Below are positions 48,481 to 57,053 of a stretch of 64,000 bases of DNA, piece after piece; position 1 is the first letter of the stretch; each line of letters starts with the position of its first letter. Under the pieces are notes generated by a model. That model searched no databases. It was not told the DNA's origin and saw only the letters and a list, made by a program, of their open reading frames with translations. The DNA is taken from contig CANLXO010000009.1 in the NCBI GenBank assembly GCA_947495055.1, forward strand, positions 1 to 64,000, in the 5' to 3' direction. The position numbers and the translations under genes are program-made. Source of the stretch: an uncultured Psychrobacter sp. (GTDB taxonomy: Bacteria > Pseudomonadota > Gammaproteobacteria > Pseudomonadales > Moraxellaceae).

Positions 48481-49338
48481 TTATAGATCAGTTTGTGCTT
48501 CGGCTGGGTTTTCAACCGCAGGTGCTTTGGCAGGTTGCTCAATCGCAGTTGCTGACTCTTCGGTAGCAGGTGCTTGCTTATCCGCTGGTGCTTGCTCAGA
48601 CGCTTGCTCTTGATCCGCTTTGCCGCCCGCTTGCGTTTGTGCATACTCTTTACCCGCGATGATCGCATCAGCCATAGAGCTGACATATAAAGTCACGGCG
48701 CGAATAGCATCATCGTTAGCAGGGATGATGTAATCAACATTGTCAGGATTAGAGTTTGTATCGACGATACCGATCACAGGGATACCTAGGTTTTTAGCTT
48801 CTTTAATAGCAATCGCTTCGTGATCAACGTCAACAACGAAGATAGCGTCAGGTAGGCCGCCCATGTCTTTGATACCGCCTAATGAGCGCTCAAGCTTTTC
48901 CATATCACGTGTACGCTCTAGAGCTTCACGTTTAGTTAGCTTAGCAAAAGTACCGTCTTCCGCTTGCTTCTCAAGCTCTTTTAGACGAGTGATTGACTGG
49001 CGTAGTGTTTTCCAGTTGGTCAGCATTCCACCTAACCAGCGATGGTCGACGTATGGCATGCCAGCACGCTGTGCTTGCTCACGGATGATACCGCTTGCCG
49101 CACGCTTAGTACCTACAAATAGTACCTTGTTTTTCTTAGATGCTAAGCCGTTTACGTAAGTCAAGGCTTCGTTAAACGCTTTTACGGTATGCTCTAGGTT
49201 GATGATGTGAATCTTATTACGGGCACCAAAGATATAAGGACCCATTTTTGGATTCCAAAAACGAGTTTGGTGACCAAAGTGAGCGCCAGCTTGGAGTAAG
49301 TCGCGCATTGCGATTTGTGTTGGGTTGTCATTTGCCAT
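48481..49338 (-). CDS. rpsB: 30S ribosomal protein S2
   Basis: The S2 core (about 1-230) has the signature [20 protein letters not shown] near the start and [20 protein letters not shown]. The protein is 285 residues, longer than the usual about 240, because of an Ala/Gln/Glu/Pro-rich low-complexity tail (about 235-285) with repeated AP and EQ units. It opens the rpsB-tsf operon; an AGGA site lies 8 bases before ATG 49338. Confidence 0.98.
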   Translation of the reverse strand: MANDNPTQIAMRDLLQAGAHFGHQTRFWNPKMGPYIFGARNKIHIINLEHTVKAFNEALTYVNGLASKKNKVLFVGTKRAASGIIREQAQRAGMPYVDHRWLGGMLTNWKTLRQSITRLKELEKQAEDGTFAKLTKREALERTRDMEKLERSLGGIKDMGGLPDAIFVVDVDHEAIAIKEAKNLGIPVIGIVDTNSNPDNVDYIIPANDDAIRAVTLYVSSMADAIIAGKEYAQTQAGGKADQEQASEQAPADKQAPATEESATAIEQPAKAPAVENPAEAQTDL

Positions 49339-49650
49339 GTAAAAATGTCCTATTGGTTGGGTTATGCCTCCACATCACAAAAACTGCCTATCTAGCGACA
49401 CGCATTTGCAAAGCGTTTTTTAAGGTAAATAAAAAGGCTTATGCAAATTAATCAAGTCGCCAAACACCCAGCAATTTTTTGCCATGATGTGTGTGTCATT
49501 GGTTGGTTAAAAAATGCACTATCAAAAAATAGCTGCGCTGTATTTTATCATATATTAAGTAGCAATCTCTAGTTATTTAAATCGTACGAATAATCTATCT
49601 ATAGGTTGTGGATATCCATCAAGTCTAAAATAGACAAAGAGTAGAATGCA
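49339..49650. other. Upstream region of rpsB
   Basis: About 310 bases between the chemotaxis-like operon terminator and rpsB. This should contain the rpsB promoter and leader on the reverse strand. Repressor-type leader structures for S2 are known in other bacteria, but I could not establish one here. No gene supported. Confidence 0.35.
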
Positions 49651-49676
49651 AAAAAACGACGTCTGAGCGTCGTTTT
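49651..49676 (-). terminator. Terminator of the SBP-kinase-CheY-CheX operon
   Basis: Nine-base arms AAAACGACG (49653-49661) and CGTCGTTTT (49668-49676) with a 6-base loop. On the reverse strand a run of T residues follows. It lies about 95 bases after the last CheX-like gene. Confidence 0.8.
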
Positions 49677-49771
49677 AATATGGTCGATTCGAAATAAAAT
49701 AAACTATTATCAGTTTTGTAGTGGTTCAACTATACTTAACATGTTCAACTTTATATTGCAGTGAACCGTCT

Positions 49772-50221
49772 TTAGGCAATACAGATACCTATTACCGCCT
49801 CATGACCACACCAAGTAAAAGGCGTTATATAGCTATGACGATCATTGGGTAGGTAGGATAAGCTTGGCGCGCCCTCAACGATAGTGGGAGGGGAAATAAT
49901 AAAGTCGGCGCCAAATTCAGTACGGGCATTACCTGATATGGTGTTCGCCATCTCACCAAGTAGATCTTTCATCATTTTAAGGGACGTGTCAGGCTCACCC
50001 ATGATTCTGATAATCTCGCGCAGCATATTACTCGGAGCACTAACATAAACGCACCCAGTCAGTGGTCCTGATATCTTGATAATACCGCTATAATCATAGC
50101 CTACTGCGACTTTATTATCACTTAGATATGGAGTGTCAAGTGAAACACTATCAGTGCCAATCTGTGTAAAAAAGGCATCGATTGAGCTTAAAAAGACCCC
50201 TAATTTTTCAACTTTGATCAT
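49772..50221 (-). CDS. CheX-like CheY-P phosphatase, copy 2
   Basis: A 149-residue CheX/CheC-family protein. The phosphatase motif E-x2-N is kept in LLGEMANTISGN (Glu90, Asn93) with an upstream Asp86, and the flanking NARTEFGADFIISPP matches its neighbour. It is related to the next gene upstream (same length, same motif). CheX removes the phosphate from CheY. It is the last gene of the operon, 36 bases after the first CheX-like gene. Having two CheX-like genes with one CheY is unusual. Confidence 0.85.
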   Translation of the reverse strand: MIKVEKLGVFLSSIDAFFTQIGTDSVSLDTPYLSDNKVAVGYDYSGIIKISGPLTGCVYVSAPSNMLREIIRIMGEPDTSLKMMKDLLGEMANTISGNARTEFGADFIISPPTIVEGAPSLSYLPNDRHSYITPFTWCGHEAVIGICIA

Positions 50222-50257
50222 AATATTATCCGTATATAATACCCAGTAGCTAAAGCA

Positions 50258-50707
50258 TTAGTCTTCAAGACAAACGACGATTTCACCGATCTGTGATAAC
50301 CAAGTAATAGGAATAATAAAAGAGCGCTCATCATCAGGTAGAACGATACTTTGCGGCGCACCTTTAAACACAAAAGGGACAGAGATGTGAAACTCAGAAC
50401 CGAACTCTGTACGCGCGTTGCCAGCGATAGTATTAGCTACTTCACCTGCTAGATCGATATACATCGCTTCACTAGTATCCCTCTCGCCCATACTACTTAA
50501 TATAGAAGATAGTAGCTTGCGAGTCGCCGAAAAATACACTACCCCTTTTTGTGCACCAGATATACCGATGACGCCAGTATAGTCGAGCACTTTAGGCGGC
50601 TTACCTTCTAGCAAGTAAGGCGTATCTACCACCATCTCCTCGCTACCAAACTGGTTAAAATAGTGGCTAATAATATCTAAAAAAATCTGTAGCTTTTGCT
50701 CTTTCAT
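50258..50707 (-). CDS. CheX-like CheY-P phosphatase, copy 1
   Basis: A 149-residue CheX/CheC-family protein with E-x2-N phosphatase residues (Glu89, Asn92) in IDLAGEVANTIAGN and Asp85 ahead of them. Both strands and helices around this motif, such as KGVVYFSATRKLL and FGSEFHISVPF, resemble the downstream paralogue. It lies 49 bases after the CheY-like gene and 36 before copy 2. Its role is inferred to be dephosphorylation of the neighbouring regulator, or acting as its output partner. Confidence 0.87.
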   Translation of the reverse strand: MKEQKLQIFLDIISHYFNQFGSEEMVVDTPYLLEGKPPKVLDYTGVIGISGAQKGVVYFSATRKLLSSILSSMGERDTSEAMYIDLAGEVANTIAGNARTEFGSEFHISVPFVFKGAPQSIVLPDDERSFIIPITWLSQIGEIVVCLED

Positions 50708-50756
50708 AGTATTTTTCTTGTATTTAATGGGTATGAGCTTAGTTTGCGTCAGCTCA

Positions 50757-51119
50757 TTAGTCTTGCATCAATTCGTGTAAGGACTCAACCAAATCCTCTT
50801 CTGAAAAAGGCTTGCATAAAAACCCGCTAGCACCGAGCGATAGCGCCTCAATACCAGTAGATTTATCAGACAAAGCTGACACGACTAAGATACGTACATC
50901 AGGATCAATGGCGATAATCTTTTCGATGCACTCTAGGCCATCCATTTGCGGCATCGTCAGATCCATCGTAATCACATCAGGGCGGTGCACATTGAACTTC
51001 TCTACCGCCTGCACGCCACTGGTTGCCGTCGCTACTAGCATAAAGTTGCCAGAGTCATACGCTCGCTGGATACGGTTTCGAATGATGTTTGAATCATCAA
51101 CGATCATTAGTTTATACAT
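50757..51119 (-). CDS. CheY-like single-domain response regulator
   Basis: A 120-residue receiver domain only. Acidic Asp8/Asp9 in IVDDSN, phospho-acceptor Asp53 in ITMDLTMPQMDG, the Ser of VVSALSDK and the Lys of LCKPFSE are all present. There is no output domain. It starts 9 bases after the CheA-like kinase gene, so the two are certainly co-transcribed, and it is followed by two CheX-like genes. The output must be through protein contact; no flagellar motor genes are visible here. GAGA supports the start. Confidence 0.93.
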   Translation of the reverse strand: MYKLMIVDDSNIIRNRIQRAYDSGNFMLVATATSGVQAVEKFNVHRPDVITMDLTMPQMDGLECIEKIIAIDPDVRILVVSALSDKSTGIEALSLGASGFLCKPFSEEDLVESLHELMQD

Positions 51120-51128
51120 AGTTTACTC

Positions 51129-53366
51129 TCAACTGGCTTTTGGTAATTTGATAACAAAACGTGTCATCTTACCCAGTTCACTATTTACGTTTAGACTACC
51201 ATCATGCTCTTTTATCAAAGACTTGATGATGTCTAGCCCAACACCGCGGCCGCCATCTTCATCAGCATACTCCTTGGTAGAGAACCCTGAAGCGAACAAC
51301 TGTTTGAGTAGCTTAGCTTGACTAAAGGTAGCAACCTCTTCTTTACTATAGCGGCTACCTTCAACCAATCTACGGCGAATGCTATCGTAATCAATACCTT
51401 GACCGTCATCTTGGATAGTGATGACAAAGTCTCGGCCAACATTTTGCATCTCAAGTTCAATGGTTCCAACGTTTGATTTGCCCGCTGATTTACGAGCCTC
51501 TGGCGTCTCTACTCCGTGAACGATAGCGTTACGTAGGAGCTGAATACTAATCTCTTTCACGGATTTTTTAAGACGCTCTGGTACACTGACATGACTCAAA
51601 GTTTGGCTTTGAAGTTGTACATATTTATCTTGTCTGGTGGCAATGTCTTGCGCGAACTCTTGATAATATGGCATATAGTCATCGTCTGAATCATCATCTA
51701 AATCAATGTCCATACCCTCATCACTATAGGTGTCATCGCTTGCGCTATAGGTATTATCGCTTGTGCTATGAGTACTCAAATTTTCAGAAACTTGCGCAAC
51801 TGGCTGAGCCGCAGCTGGTTCTGCTACAACTTGAGGCTCTACAGCTCTTGGCTTAGCAGCAGATGATTGGTTAATACGCTTACCTAAAGCTTCAATAGTG
51901 TTAGACAAAGTGAGGAGCTCATCTAGATGAACGGCTAGCGGCAAAAAGTCGTTACCTGATAAGGTGCCTTGGTTTTGTAGCGCATGAAGTTTGTCTTCTG
52001 CTTCTGAGGCAATCTTAGTAAAGCTATGCAATTTAAGTGCAGACGCCTCGCCTTTTAGGCTATGCATATCGCGATAAATGGCTTTAAGTTTACCTTCAAG
52101 CTCATATTGCGAGCTGCCTGGGTTTTTTAGAATGTTGTTGATTTTTTCGATATGCTGTTTGGTGTTATCGATGAACTCATTAATCACCTTTGGATTTACG
52201 TTCAAGATAGTGGTCAGCATCTCGATTTGCATATCGTTTTGTGAGCGCTCTTTTTCTAGGCGCTGTTCAAGATAAACGGCATCTGATACGTCATTAACGT
52301 TGACCAAAATACGCGCAATATCTTTATTGTTGTAAACTCGTGAGAACTTAAAATCTAAGAAGCGACTGTCTGAACCTTGCTCACCTGATACATTATGCAA
52401 TCTCACTTTGTGCAATGGATTTAATGAGTCGACGAGTTTTTCTTTTACTCGCGGATTGTATAGCTGCTCAATGAATTGCTTGGTCGTCGTCAAATCTTTA
52501 TCAGAGATACGGCCACGCAATACACTGGTAAAGTTCTCGCCCGCTAAATTATCGGTACCGATAATATTGTTTAGTGCCCGAGAATGCTGTTGTCCGATAT
52601 TTAAGTCTTTATCTAACAAGAATAGACCGGTATTTACCGTTTGCATGATCTCTTGCGTCTCACGACGAGCTGCTAGTGCTTCAGCATCTGTCTCACGCAA
52701 GCGGCGAACAAAGAAGAATACAAAGACTAAGAAGTAAGCAAAGATTGCCGCAACCCCTAGTAGCTGAACTAGACGGATCGTATTAGCCTGAGCTTCTGAC
52801 TGAGCATAAACTTCATCGGTCAGCTCGTTTAAAGAGTCATTCATACGCAAACTTGATGTTTTAGCTTGATCATTGGCCAGTGCAAGCTCACTTGATGAGT
52901 CAATTAAAATATCATCAGCACCATCAAGATAGTTTTCGATAAGCGGCTTTAGCTTATCCCACTCTTGTTGTGCGGTTTCAAGTGCGTTTTGCTCATACTC
53001 GCCTTGTATTTGAGGAACACTGATCGTTGTACCATTGCTATTAATATAGTTTGAGCCGTTACTCATACCCTTTAACAGCTGATCAATATCTTGTGTATTG
53101 GTTTCAAGTCTTTCTCTGACTCGTACTTGGTGTGGCGAGTTAATGTGCTCGCCAGTACTATTTTGCAAATCAAATAAGTCTTTAATAATCGTTTGCGCAT
53201 TGTTCGCAGTTTTGTTGGAGAGGTTAACCAGGGTTGTATTGCGCTCAAGAATACTTGAGGTATAAAAAGTAAAAGCGAGCAAAACCCCAATGAGCGTTAA
53301 AAACGCTACAATGGATAAGATTAAACCGCGATAACGTGAACCGTCATTTATATTTGCGATAGCCAT
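51129..53366 (-). CDS. Membrane-bound CheA-like histidine kinase (PAS-HPt-HATPase)
   Basis: A 745-residue protein. Two membrane helices (about 14-35 and 199-221) flank a periplasmic domain of about 160 residues. A PAS-like domain (about 237-365) follows. An HPt-type domain (about 385-500) has the phospho-acceptor His435 in RDMHSLKGEASAL, as in CheA P1. An acidic linker leads to a CheA-like ATPase (about 590-745) with LLRNAIVHGVE (N box), DDGQGID (G1) and GRGVGLDI (G2). No CheW-like domain is visible at the end. So it is built like a CheA that carries its own sensor. It follows a solute-binding protein gene by 71 bases and overlaps in function with the CheY-like gene 9 bases downstream. AAGGA supports the start. 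Confidence 0.88.
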   Translation of the reverse strand: MAIANINDGSRYRGLILSIVAFLTLIGVLLAFTFYTSSILERNTTLVNLSNKTANNAQTIIKDLFDLQNSTGEHINSPHQVRVRERLETNTQDIDQLLKGMSNGSNYINSNGTTISVPQIQGEYEQNALETAQQEWDKLKPLIENYLDGADDILIDSSSELALANDQAKTSSLRMNDSLNELTDEVYAQSEAQANTIRLVQLLGVAAIFAYFLVFVFFFVRRLRETDAEALAARRETQEIMQTVNTGLFLLDKDLNIGQQHSRALNNIIGTDNLAGENFTSVLRGRISDKDLTTTKQFIEQLYNPRVKEKLVDSLNPLHKVRLHNVSGEQGSDSRFLDFKFSRVYNNKDIARILVNVNDVSDAVYLEQRLEKERSQNDMQIEMLTTILNVNPKVINEFIDNTKQHIEKINNILKNPGSSQYELEGKLKAIYRDMHSLKGEASALKLHSFTKIASEAEDKLHALQNQGTLSGNDFLPLAVHLDELLTLSNTIEALGKRINQSSAAKPRAVEPQVVAEPAAAQPVAQVSENLSTHSTSDNTYSASDDTYSDEGMDIDLDDDSDDDYMPYYQEFAQDIATRQDKYVQLQSQTLSHVSVPERLKKSVKEISIQLLRNAIVHGVETPEARKSAGKSNVGTIELEMQNVGRDFVITIQDDGQGIDYDSIRRRLVEGSRYSKEEVATFSQAKLLKQLFASGFSTKEYADEDGGRGVGLDIIKSLIKEHDGSLNVNSELGKMTRFVIKLPKAS

Positions 53367-53437
53367 AGCTGATTCCTTTCAATATAGATAAATACGTACT
53401 TGCCATAAGCAAGACAGAATAGTTTATTGTGCAAGAA

Positions 53438-54307
53438 TTATTGCATCGCCTTCTCTTGCTCTAATACCGCAGACGTTAAATCCTCACCGAACCATTTAGT
53501 CGTTAATTTACCGTAAGTACCATTTTCTTTAATAGTTTTGAGACCAGCGTTTACTTTCTCTAGCAATTCAGGCTGATCTTTGTCAATGACTAACACTTTG
53601 CGAGCCGCTTCTGCGGTTAAGTCTTCGTAATCAAAATACTGAGGTTGTAGACTTGGCAAATCTTCCATGATATAGCGCAGCGCTCCTGAATCCTCTGCTA
53701 CTGCGTCAACCTTTCCTTGTGCCATCGCTTGTACTGCGGCAAAGGTAGTAATGTAGGGTTCAACTGATTTTACCTTGAACTGACCGCTGCTAAAAAACTC
53801 ATGCTGTACCGTATCATCTAGCACACCAATTCTGACGTTGCTTAAGTCGTTTAAAGAGTTTAGATTTAGCGATTCATCTAGATACAATAGCGTAGAGGGC
53901 AGCGGCGCATAAGGATCTGAGAGCAGATATTTGCTAGCGCGCTCAGCACTGTATGGAATAGCTGCAGCAATCATATCCCGGTTTTTGCTATCTAAATTCT
54001 CAAAGATCACCTCCCAGCGATCGGTATAGTTCTCTACTCGAAAGCCTTGATCCTCTCCAATAGCATTCATAACATCTATATCAAACCCACTTACGTTACC
54101 GTATTCATCTTTAAATTCATAAGGAGCAAAATCTGAATCAGAAGCTACCCGAACTACTGGCGCTGAATCAGGTAATTTACTGACAAACTCTTCTTCAGTT
54201 GTACCTTCTGAATTTGCAACTTCTTGAGTAGCAGGATTGCCAGAATTGCTACATCCTAACAAGCTAACGCTCATCATTACTGGAAAAATGTATAGTAATT
54301 GCTTCAT
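53438..54307 (-). CDS. Solute-binding lipoprotein (family 3 type)
   Basis: A 289-residue periplasmic solute-binding protein. It has a lipoprotein signal with lipobox SLLGC (Cys19), then the family 3 signature VASDSDFAPYEFKDEYG and GFDIDVMNAIGEDQGF. Such proteins bind amino acids or similar solutes. There is no ABC permease or ATPase gene adjacent; instead the next gene is a membrane kinase with a periplasmic domain, so it may serve as a ligand sensor. It is the first gene of the operon, with AAGGG before ATG 54307. Confidence 0.9.
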   Translation of the reverse strand: MKQLLYIFPVMMSVSLLGCSNSGNPATQEVANSEGTTEEEFVSKLPDSAPVVRVASDSDFAPYEFKDEYGNVSGFDIDVMNAIGEDQGFRVENYTDRWEVIFENLDSKNRDMIAAAIPYSAERASKYLLSDPYAPLPSTLLYLDESLNLNSLNDLSNVRIGVLDDTVQHEFFSSGQFKVKSVEPYITTFAAVQAMAQGKVDAVAEDSGALRYIMEDLPSLQPQYFDYEDLTAEAARKVLVIDKDQPELLEKVNAGLKTIKENGTYGKLTTKWFGEDLTSAVLEQEKAMQ

Positions 54308-54626
54308 AATTGACCCTTAATTCAAAATTCATTTAGCCAGTACTATGTCTCAATAGTAAGCTTATGTTTCACATACATTGAAAATGTAAATATTTAGTTA
54401 CATTACATACTAATAAGGTCATAAGTAAATTGCAACATTTTAATTATAATAGTTGAATGAGATTTATATTTCTCAAAATGAATATAAATATCTATTTATA
54501 TAAATATATTAAGGACAATGTTCACGTTAAAGTTCACATTAACTTACTGCTCTGTGATTTTGGTAATAGTAAACAAATATTCATATTTTCTTATTTATCA
54601 ATTAAGTAATTGGCATGTTTGAAAAT
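54308..54626. other. AT-rich intergenic region upstream of the signalling operon
   Basis: About 320 strongly AT-rich bases. It should contain the promoter of the reverse-strand signalling operon starting at 54307. I see no gene or operator I can support. The AT content is notably higher than the flanking genes. Confidence 0.4.
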
Positions 54627-54660
54627 TAAAAAAACTCAACATATTATGATATATTGAGTT
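54627..54660 (-). terminator. Terminator of the Bcr/CflA-type exporter gene
   Basis: AACTCAACATAT (54633-54644) pairs with ATATATTGAGTT (54649-54660) with one mismatch and a TATG loop. On the reverse strand it is followed by a long T-run. Confidence 0.8.
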
Positions 54661-54689
54661 CTTGTGAAGCTATATTAAGACTACAGATA

Positions 54690-55949
54690 TTACTCAGCAT
54701 CATCCAAATTTAAGTTACGATCAATCTGCCAAATTAAATAAGCGCCAAGGCTCATAAGTGAGAACATAGCAATCCCAATCTTAAGCACAGGATTCACCGG
54801 GAACAGATTGAGCAGTAGCCCGCCGAATATTCCCACCGAAAACATCAAAGAGCCTTGTAGCGCGCTTGCCATACCAGCGCGTTTTTTCTGAAACGCTAGC
54901 GCAATAGCCGATGCGTTGGGCTGCGTAAGACCCAATCCTGCAATACAAAAGAAGATACAAGTCAATACCAACGGCAGCCAAGCATCAGTACCAAATAGTA
55001 TACCTATAACAAACAGCGCGGCCGCTGAGATGACCTGCATCATCGCCCCAAAACGCAAAATACTCAGGATACGAAAGCGATTGGTGAGCCACTGATTAAG
55101 CTGCGTCAAAAGCACAAACCCTGCCGCATTCATCCCAAAGAGCCAGCCAAAATGCGTCGCTGAAACACCATAAGTGTCCATAATGAGCTCAGATGCCGAG
55201 CTAATATAGACGAACATCGCTCCCATCAATAATCCGCCACCTATAGCCGGATAGCTAAAGCTTCTATCCTTTAATAGATCCCAGTATTGACTCATCACCT
55301 CTTTGGCGGGACGCGCGTTACGATTCTCTTCTGTTAACGTCTCAAAGAAAAAGAATTTAGTGAGGAGTAGATTAAACGCCCCAAAAGCGGCCAAAAACCA
55401 AAAGATAGAATGCCAACTAAAAAACTGTAAAAATAGCGCACCAAGCGATGGCGCAAGTATGGGTGCAAGCCCCATGACCAAAATCATGATAGAGAATGCT
55501 TTTGCTGTTTGCTTAGCGGTAAGCCTGTCACGAATCGCCGCGCGCGTCACAACTGACCCCACGCAAGCACCGAGGGCTTGTACTGTACGCCCTACAAATA
55601 GCACATATTCGCTATCAGTCAGTGCACAGACAATAGAGGCAATCACATACAGCGTCATCCCAAAATATAGGGGTTTGACGCGGCCAACGCGATCACTCAA
55701 AGGCCCGTAAATAAGTTGTCCAAAGACCAAACCGACAAAATACGCGGGTACAGAGTTGGCCATAAAAGCGGTCGATACGCCAAAATCATCCGCCATAGAA
55801 GGCAGCGCGGGCAAATACATATCGATAGACAAAGGCCCAACGGCAACAATAAGCCCAAGCATCATAATCCAAGCAACAGGCAGATCTGCTGAGCGTACGC
55901 GCTCGCTCGCTATTGGTTTAGGATTGATTGGGGTGTTTGGAGTAGACAT
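54690..55949 (-). CDS. Bcr/CflA-family drug efflux MFS transporter
   Basis: A 419-residue transporter with twelve hydrophobic helices. It has the Bcr/CflA signatures GPLSIDMYLPALPSM in helix 1, YGPLSDRVGRVKPL (MFS motif A) after helix 2 and RTVQALGACVGSVVTRAAIRD around helix 4. This family exports bicyclomycin, sulfonamides or chloramphenicol in other bacteria; the substrate here is unknown. ATG 55949 is preferred over the longer frame to 56018, which adds residues unlike the family. Confidence 0.92.
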   Translation of the reverse strand: MSTPNTPINPKPIASERVRSADLPVAWIMMLGLIVAVGPLSIDMYLPALPSMADDFGVSTAFMANSVPAYFVGLVFGQLIYGPLSDRVGRVKPLYFGMTLYVIASIVCALTDSEYVLFVGRTVQALGACVGSVVTRAAIRDRLTAKQTAKAFSIMILVMGLAPILAPSLGALFLQFFSWHSIFWFLAAFGAFNLLLTKFFFFETLTEENRNARPAKEVMSQYWDLLKDRSFSYPAIGGGLLMGAMFVYISSASELIMDTYGVSATHFGWLFGMNAAGFVLLTQLNQWLTNRFRILSILRFGAMMQVISAAALFVIGILFGTDAWLPLVLTCIFFCIAGLGLTQPNASAIALAFQKKRAGMASALQGSLMFSVGIFGGLLLNLFPVNPVLKIGIAMFSLMSLGAYLIWQIDRNLNLDDAE

Positions 55950-56135
55950 AGCAAGACCGCATGATTTGATGAAATAAATATATATACTGCTTGAAATCGC
56001 AAAAAAAACAGCAGACAAGGCTATATCGCACTGTCTGCTGGAATTTCAATAGGTAAAGGGGCTGAGCTGCGATATATACTTACAAGATACTATAATATAT
56101 GAAGTAAAGACATATGTTTATAGTATGCATAACGA

Positions 56136-56948
56136 CTATCTAAACTGACGCTTGTTAAAGGTAATACTGGCATCCTTGGCTTTTTTGAGGGCAAGTTTGC
56201 GGTTGCGACCTAGCATGACTTTGAGTTGCCACATTTTTTCTTTATATAGCGTCATAGCAGGTTGCTGATGCATCGCATTAATCACGCGCTTGCTCGCCAG
56301 CACCGCATCGGGTGAACGCTCGGCGAATTCAGCAGCTAATCTTTGCGCATGTTCAAGCGGCTCATCACTACAGTGACTGACCAGACCTAGCGTCTTGCCC
56401 TCAGTACCATCGATAAGGCGCGCACTCATGGTCAGCTCCTTGAGCACATCCTCTCGCACCACCCCAAAGGCGGATTGCGTCAGACCCATATCAGGTACCA
56501 AACCCCACTTAGCTTCCATAATAGATAGCTTACAATCTGGATGACTGACGCGCACATCACAAGCGAGTGCCAGCTGTAATCCTGCACCGATGCAATGACC
56601 CTCTAACACAGCGATCACTGGAATTGGCACCTCACGCCAGACGAGACATACGCGTTGGAACATACTCTGCCAAGGCTTTACTAACTCCCAAAACGCATAA
56701 GCTTGATTCTTAGGATTGTTTAAATCACCCAGATCAATACCCGCGCAGAATGTTCCCTCGGCACCATTGATGATGACCGCGCGCAGACTCTTGTCTTTAT
56801 CAATGCGCTTAGCTACTTTGACCAGCTCAGTGACTAGCTCAAAGCTCAAAGCGTTTTTTTTGTGTGGTCTATTGAGCGTAACCGTCAAAATATCGTCAGT
56901 TACGCTAACTTGTAGCGCTTTGTATTGATGAGTGGTGATAGGGTGCAT
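56136..56948 (-). CDS. Enoyl-CoA hydratase/isomerase (crotonase) family protein
   Basis: A 270-residue crotonase-fold enzyme. The oxyanion-hole segments are GTFCAGIDLGDL and HCIGAGLQLALACDVRV, and the second acidic position appears as MEAKWGLVPDMG, resembling enoyl-CoA isomerases and hydratases. Substrate unknown. ATG 56948 is chosen because AAGGA sits 5 bases before it; the open frame upstream to 57002 lacks a ribosome site. It lies on the reverse strand downstream of the BarA gene. Confidence 0.9.
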   Translation of the reverse strand: MHPITTHQYKALQVSVTDDILTVTLNRPHKKNALSFELVTELVKVAKRIDKDKSLRAVIINGAEGTFCAGIDLGDLNNPKNQAYAFWELVKPWQSMFQRVCLVWREVPIPVIAVLEGHCIGAGLQLALACDVRVSHPDCKLSIMEAKWGLVPDMGLTQSAFGVVREDVLKELTMSARLIDGTEGKTLGLVSHCSDEPLEHAQRLAAEFAERSPDAVLASKRVINAMHQQPAMTLYKEKMWQLKVMLGRNRKLALKKAKDASITFNKRQFR

Positions 56949-57053
56949 AATCATCCTTAAGGTTAAGTAGCAAATGCTCAAATAGATAGGTACAACAATC
57001 ATAGCAAGGTTAAGGGCGTTGTGTCAGCGCAATAACTGACCCCAGATATCACA

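Noticed and set aside
49339..49650. S2-type autoregulatory leader upstream of rpsB
   Set aside because: Expected from other bacteria, but I could not identify a convincing conserved structure or promoter by eye.
53438..54307. Reading the solute-binding lipoprotein as part of an ordinary ABC amino-acid importer
   Set aside because: No permease or ATPase gene lies on either side; the operon continues into signalling genes instead.
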